Origin: a bacterium
GTDB taxonomy: Bacteria > SZUA-79 > Acidulodesulfobacterales > Acidulodesulfobacteraceae
Length of the DNA: 6,105 bases
Reading direction: 5' to 3'
Assembly: GCA_021791295.1 (NCBI GenBank)
Contig: JAJYWW010000035.1
Location: 1-6,105 of the forward strand
A program made the position numbers and the translations under genes. Shown here one piece after another: positions 4,239-6,105 of this stretch (position 1 is its first letter; each line of letters starts with the position of its first letter). The notes beneath the pieces were generated by a model that was not told the origin of the DNA, ran no database searches, and saw only the letters and a list, made by a program, of their open reading frames with translations.

Positions 4239-4390
4239 TAAAACTTTACGCCCGGATATTTCCCGAAAGTCTTATTTGCAGAAGGTTTAAAGTTTGTTTT
4301 CGCGTTGGAAAAAGGAAATTCATATAAAAATATGAATCCGATAATAATCGAAACAGCAGCAATTAGTAATGTTTTTGTTTTCTTGCTCAT
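4238..4390 (-). CDS. 50-residue single-span membrane protein, end of conjugation operon
   Basis: A short gene of 50 codons (MSKKTKTLL... to ...GKYPGVKF). Residues 1-6 are basic and polar, 8-23 form one hydrophobic segment (LLIAAVSIIIGFIFLY), and 24-50 are polar and basic, so it is probably an inner-membrane protein with a short tail. The ATG (4390-4388) overlaps the TGA of the preceding gene as ATGA, and AAGGAG sits nine bases upstream. Together these argue strongly for a real, translationally coupled gene despite its size. It is the last gene of the trbJ/trbL-like run. Small membrane proteins, including entry-exclusion and channel-accessory proteins, are common in such operons, but no specific family is recognised. 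Confidence 0.75.
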   Translation of the reverse strand: MSKKTKTLLIAAVSIIIGFIFLYEFPFSNAKTNFKPSANKTFGKYPGVKF

Positions 4391-4695
4391 TTTTTAGTCT
4401 CCTTATTATTAATATTATTTACAGTTTTTTGAATAGACGCTATCGGATTAACCCAGCTTATTCTCAATGGATACCAGCTATCAATTTTAAACATATCGCC
4501 CGTAAGCGTGAAAAATACGAGAGCCATAATGAAGACGATAATAAAGCCCTGCAACTTTGATATTCTTTTCTTTTTTAGGAATTCGTCGATTTTATCGGCC
4601 ACTTTAGCCATTTGTTCGTTTCCGATAGTTTCAAATTCTTCAAGTCTTTTCTCGATTTTATCGCTATTTTCCTGCAATTTTTTCTTAATCGTCAT
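4387..4695 (-). CDS. Coiled-coil single-span membrane protein of the conjugation operon
   Basis: 102 residues. Residues 1-46 are a charged, heptad-patterned helix (KKKLQENSDKIEKRLEEF ... KVADKIDEFLKKKR), and 49-65 one transmembrane segment (QGFIIVFIMALVFFTLT). The C-terminal 37 residues are probably on the other side of the membrane; the basic residues before the span suggest a cytoplasmic N-terminus. The start overlaps the trbL-like stop as ATGA and is preceded by GGGGGAGGT, so the two are coupled. It is plausibly a small accessory subunit of the transfer channel. No named Trb or VirB protein is recognised. Confidence 0.88.
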   Translation of the reverse strand: MTIKKKLQENSDKIEKRLEEFETIGNEQMAKVADKIDEFLKKKRISKLQGFIIVFIMALVFFTLTGDMFKIDSWYPLRISWVNPIASIQKTVNNINNKETKK

Positions 4696-5831
4696 TCTTT
4701 TTTACCTCCCCCTTTCGCTCTATCTTTAATTGCTTGCGCGCCTTTCATTATTGCCGCCGGACCGCCGCCGACGGCCATCGTCGCTACGCTTACGACTGTC
4801 ATCGCTACCCCGACTATGCCGCTAAAGCTCATATTCGGCATGCCTGAGACTATTTCGCCGGCAATGCTGGGAACTTTTAAAATTAAATATGCGAAAATTG
4901 CAATTAAAAATAAAATAGCCAATACAGAGCCGAACGTCTTTGGGCTTGCGTTTAGTGCGCTTGAACTTGCAACGGCAGACAAAGTCCCCTTTTCAAGCGC
5001 CATTACTACGTATAGCAAAAAGTAACTTAAACAAGATGTAATTAGAAACTTTAGCCAGCCGTTCCAAAGAAACTCTAAAGGTTTAAATATCATAAAAGGC
5101 ACTAAAATATAGCCTGAAATTAAAGCAATAGCAATGTATGCATGAACTAAAACTACAGTGCCTAATACGATAAGCCCCAATATCAGCAAAACAAGCGTTA
5201 CGAAGAAAAAAATCAAGGCAGTGATCGCTTCGCCGACTCCAGTAAGCGATAGTAGAATTCCGCCAACCAGAGAACCGCTATTTGTCGAAGCTTCGATGAT
5301 ATATTTATATACATCAAGAACTAACAAGCCGTAATAAGCCATAACCGAGTCGTGAGTTCCTGCAGCGGTTTGCCCTAAATCTCTAAAGAAAACTGCCACG
5401 CCTCCAACAAAGAAGAAATTGTATCCGGCAAGAAGACCCCTTACGACCATTAGAAAAAAGAAATAAAGCATAAACTCTTTGACTCCTTTGTCTCCGAACA
5501 TAAGATTCTGAATAGACCACAGGATTATAGAGATAACGGCAAGATAAGCGAATAATTGACCCGAGACGTCGGCGAGCCGTGCCGCTAACTTAGGACCCGC
5601 AGCGGCTATCGCATTACCCATTGAATAAACTTGCTTAAATTCCATAATAAAGCCTTTTCCGCTCGTCGTTGACGGAGCGGATAGTGTTCCAGTTCCGCTT
5701 GTAGTATTTCCCGCCGGCGGCGGATAGTAATTCGGAGCGTTAGGGTTTGTGTCTTGCGGCGAACCCATTGCGTAAACGGAATTTGACATTAACACGATTG
5801 CTAAAAATAAAAATAAAATAAGTTTTTTCAT
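4692..5831 (-). CDS. trbL: TrbL/VirB6-like type IV secretion membrane protein
   Basis: 379 residues with the layout of TrbL/VirB6 proteins, which form the inner-membrane base of the conjugative DNA-transfer channel. Residues 1-21 look like a cleavable signal peptide ending in VYA. Residues 27-60 are a Pro/Ser/Thr/Gly-rich linker. Hydrophobic segments lie near 93-111, 118-145, 202-247 (probably two), 260-279, 300-319 and 336-356. LILKVPSIAGEIVSG (316-330) matches the signature-like segment after the last core helices of TrbL. The tail is Gly/Lys-rich and probably cytoplasmic. The ATG follows GAGGT at normal distance, 35 bases after the upstream trbJ-like gene, and its TGA overlaps the next start. 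The symbol is by family likeness; virB6 would be the alternative name. Confidence 0.82.
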   Translation of the reverse strand: MKKLILFLFLAIVLMSNSVYAMGSPQDTNPNAPNYYPPPAGNTTSGTGTLSAPSTTSGKGFIMEFKQVYSMGNAIAAAGPKLAARLADVSGQLFAYLAVISIILWSIQNLMFGDKGVKEFMLYFFFLMVVRGLLAGYNFFFVGGVAVFFRDLGQTAAGTHDSVMAYYGLLVLDVYKYIIEASTNSGSLVGGILLSLTGVGEAITALIFFFVTLVLLILGLIVLGTVVLVHAYIAIALISGYILVPFMIFKPLEFLWNGWLKFLITSCLSYFLLYVVMALEKGTLSAVASSSALNASPKTFGSVLAILFLIAIFAYLILKVPSIAGEIVSGMPNMSFSGIVGVAMTVVSVATMAVGGGPAAIMKGAQAIKDRAKGGGKKE

Positions 5832-5866
5832 CTTGTTTACCTCTTTTTTTATATATTAAATAAAGG

Positions 5867-6105
5867 TTATTTACTGCCGATTCCAAAATTAGTAACATTC
5901 GGATATGTTCCAAACGGAGAACTACCGCTCGGCATATCCGCAGACGTGAATGAAACGGGGTTTGGTGGTTGAACGTTAACATGCGTTTCTGCGCTCGTAG
6001 CTTTAATTGCGTCGGTTGTTCCAGCCTGCATTGCTTTTAATTTAGCCTGCTGCGCTTCGAGCTTATTAAGCTGGTTTACTTCTTCGGTCAAAGCTACTAA
6101 AGCCT
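5867..6105 (-). CDS. trbJ: TrbJ/VirB5-like protein, C-terminal part only
   Basis: The frame is open to the window edge, so the last 78 residues are visible; a TTG at 6091-6089 is an internal Leu codon, not a start. The visible part begins with a helical, coiled-coil-like run (LVALTEEVNQLNKLEAQQAK and on) and ends in a Pro/Ser/Thr-rich, probably disordered tail finishing GIGSK. Gln/Leu/Ala-rich helices near the C-terminus and a place just before trbL fit TrbJ/VirB5, the minor-pilus or pilus-assembly protein of P-type conjugation systems. The defining N-terminal signal peptide and core are outside the window, so the call leans on gene order. No promoter for the operon is visible; it must start upstream. 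Confidence 0.55.
   Translation of the reverse strand, partial: ALVALTEEVNQLNKLEAQQAKLKAMQAGTTDAIKATSAETHVNVQPPNPVSFTSADMPSGSSPFGTYPNVTNFGIGSK

Noticed and set aside
4612..5025. 137-codon + strand frame opposite the trbL-like gene
   Set aside because: Antisense shadow of a membrane-protein gene; its hydrophobic composition follows from the opposite strand and there is no start signal.

Overview
The window looks like part of a low-GC bacterial plasmid or integrative element. It combines a tyrosine recombinase, a ColE2-type replication gene, a run of small accessory genes and the end of a Trb-type conjugation (type IV secretion) operon. Good Shine-Dalgarno sequences, a consensus sigma-70-type promoter and the Trb-like pair point to a Gram-negative host. 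The sequence alone does not name the species.

Layout, left to right. Bases 2-835 (+) hold the C-terminal part of a phage-type integrase with all expected catalytic residues; its start lies outside the window. Bases 836-1527 hold no convincing gene but are densely structured: an AT-rich repeat patch, three consecutive stem-loops, an 88-base extended palindrome with perfect 20-bp arms, and, 11 bases after the rep stop codon, a short sequence that resembles (from memory) the ColE2 replication origin. Bases 1528-2457 (-) encode the Rep protein. Its control region (2458-2665) has a TTGACA/TATAAT promoter and three copies of one motif, two of which form a perfect inverted repeat that would bury the rep start codon in an mRNA hairpin. 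Bases 2740-4002 (-) hold four small genes: a coiled-coil protein, a four-cysteine protein of a phage-like type, and two tandem paralogues. A 13-codon tail of a third paralogue survives at 2523-2564. Bases 4238-6105 (-) carry a tightly packed conjugation operon: the 3' end of a trbJ/virB5-like gene, a trbL/virB6-like gene, a coiled-coil single-span membrane protein, and a 50-residue membrane protein. The last three are joined by ATGA stop/start overlaps.

Two non-coding structures stand out. First, a 63-bp repeat occurs in inverted orientation at 830-892 and 4036-4098, enclosing the origin, rep and accessory genes. The copies differ only in one block of five adjacent bases, and the left copy starts on the last sense codon of the integrase gene. 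Second, at 4090-4238, next to the right repeat, there are four groups of four CC dinucleotides (GG on the other strand), mostly spaced exactly 7 bases apart.

Working model (inference): the Rep protein replicates the element from the site just after its own gene, the Trb genes are part of its transfer channel, and the integrase acts on sites that include, or resemble, the 63-bp repeats, possibly inverting the 3.3-kb replication module.
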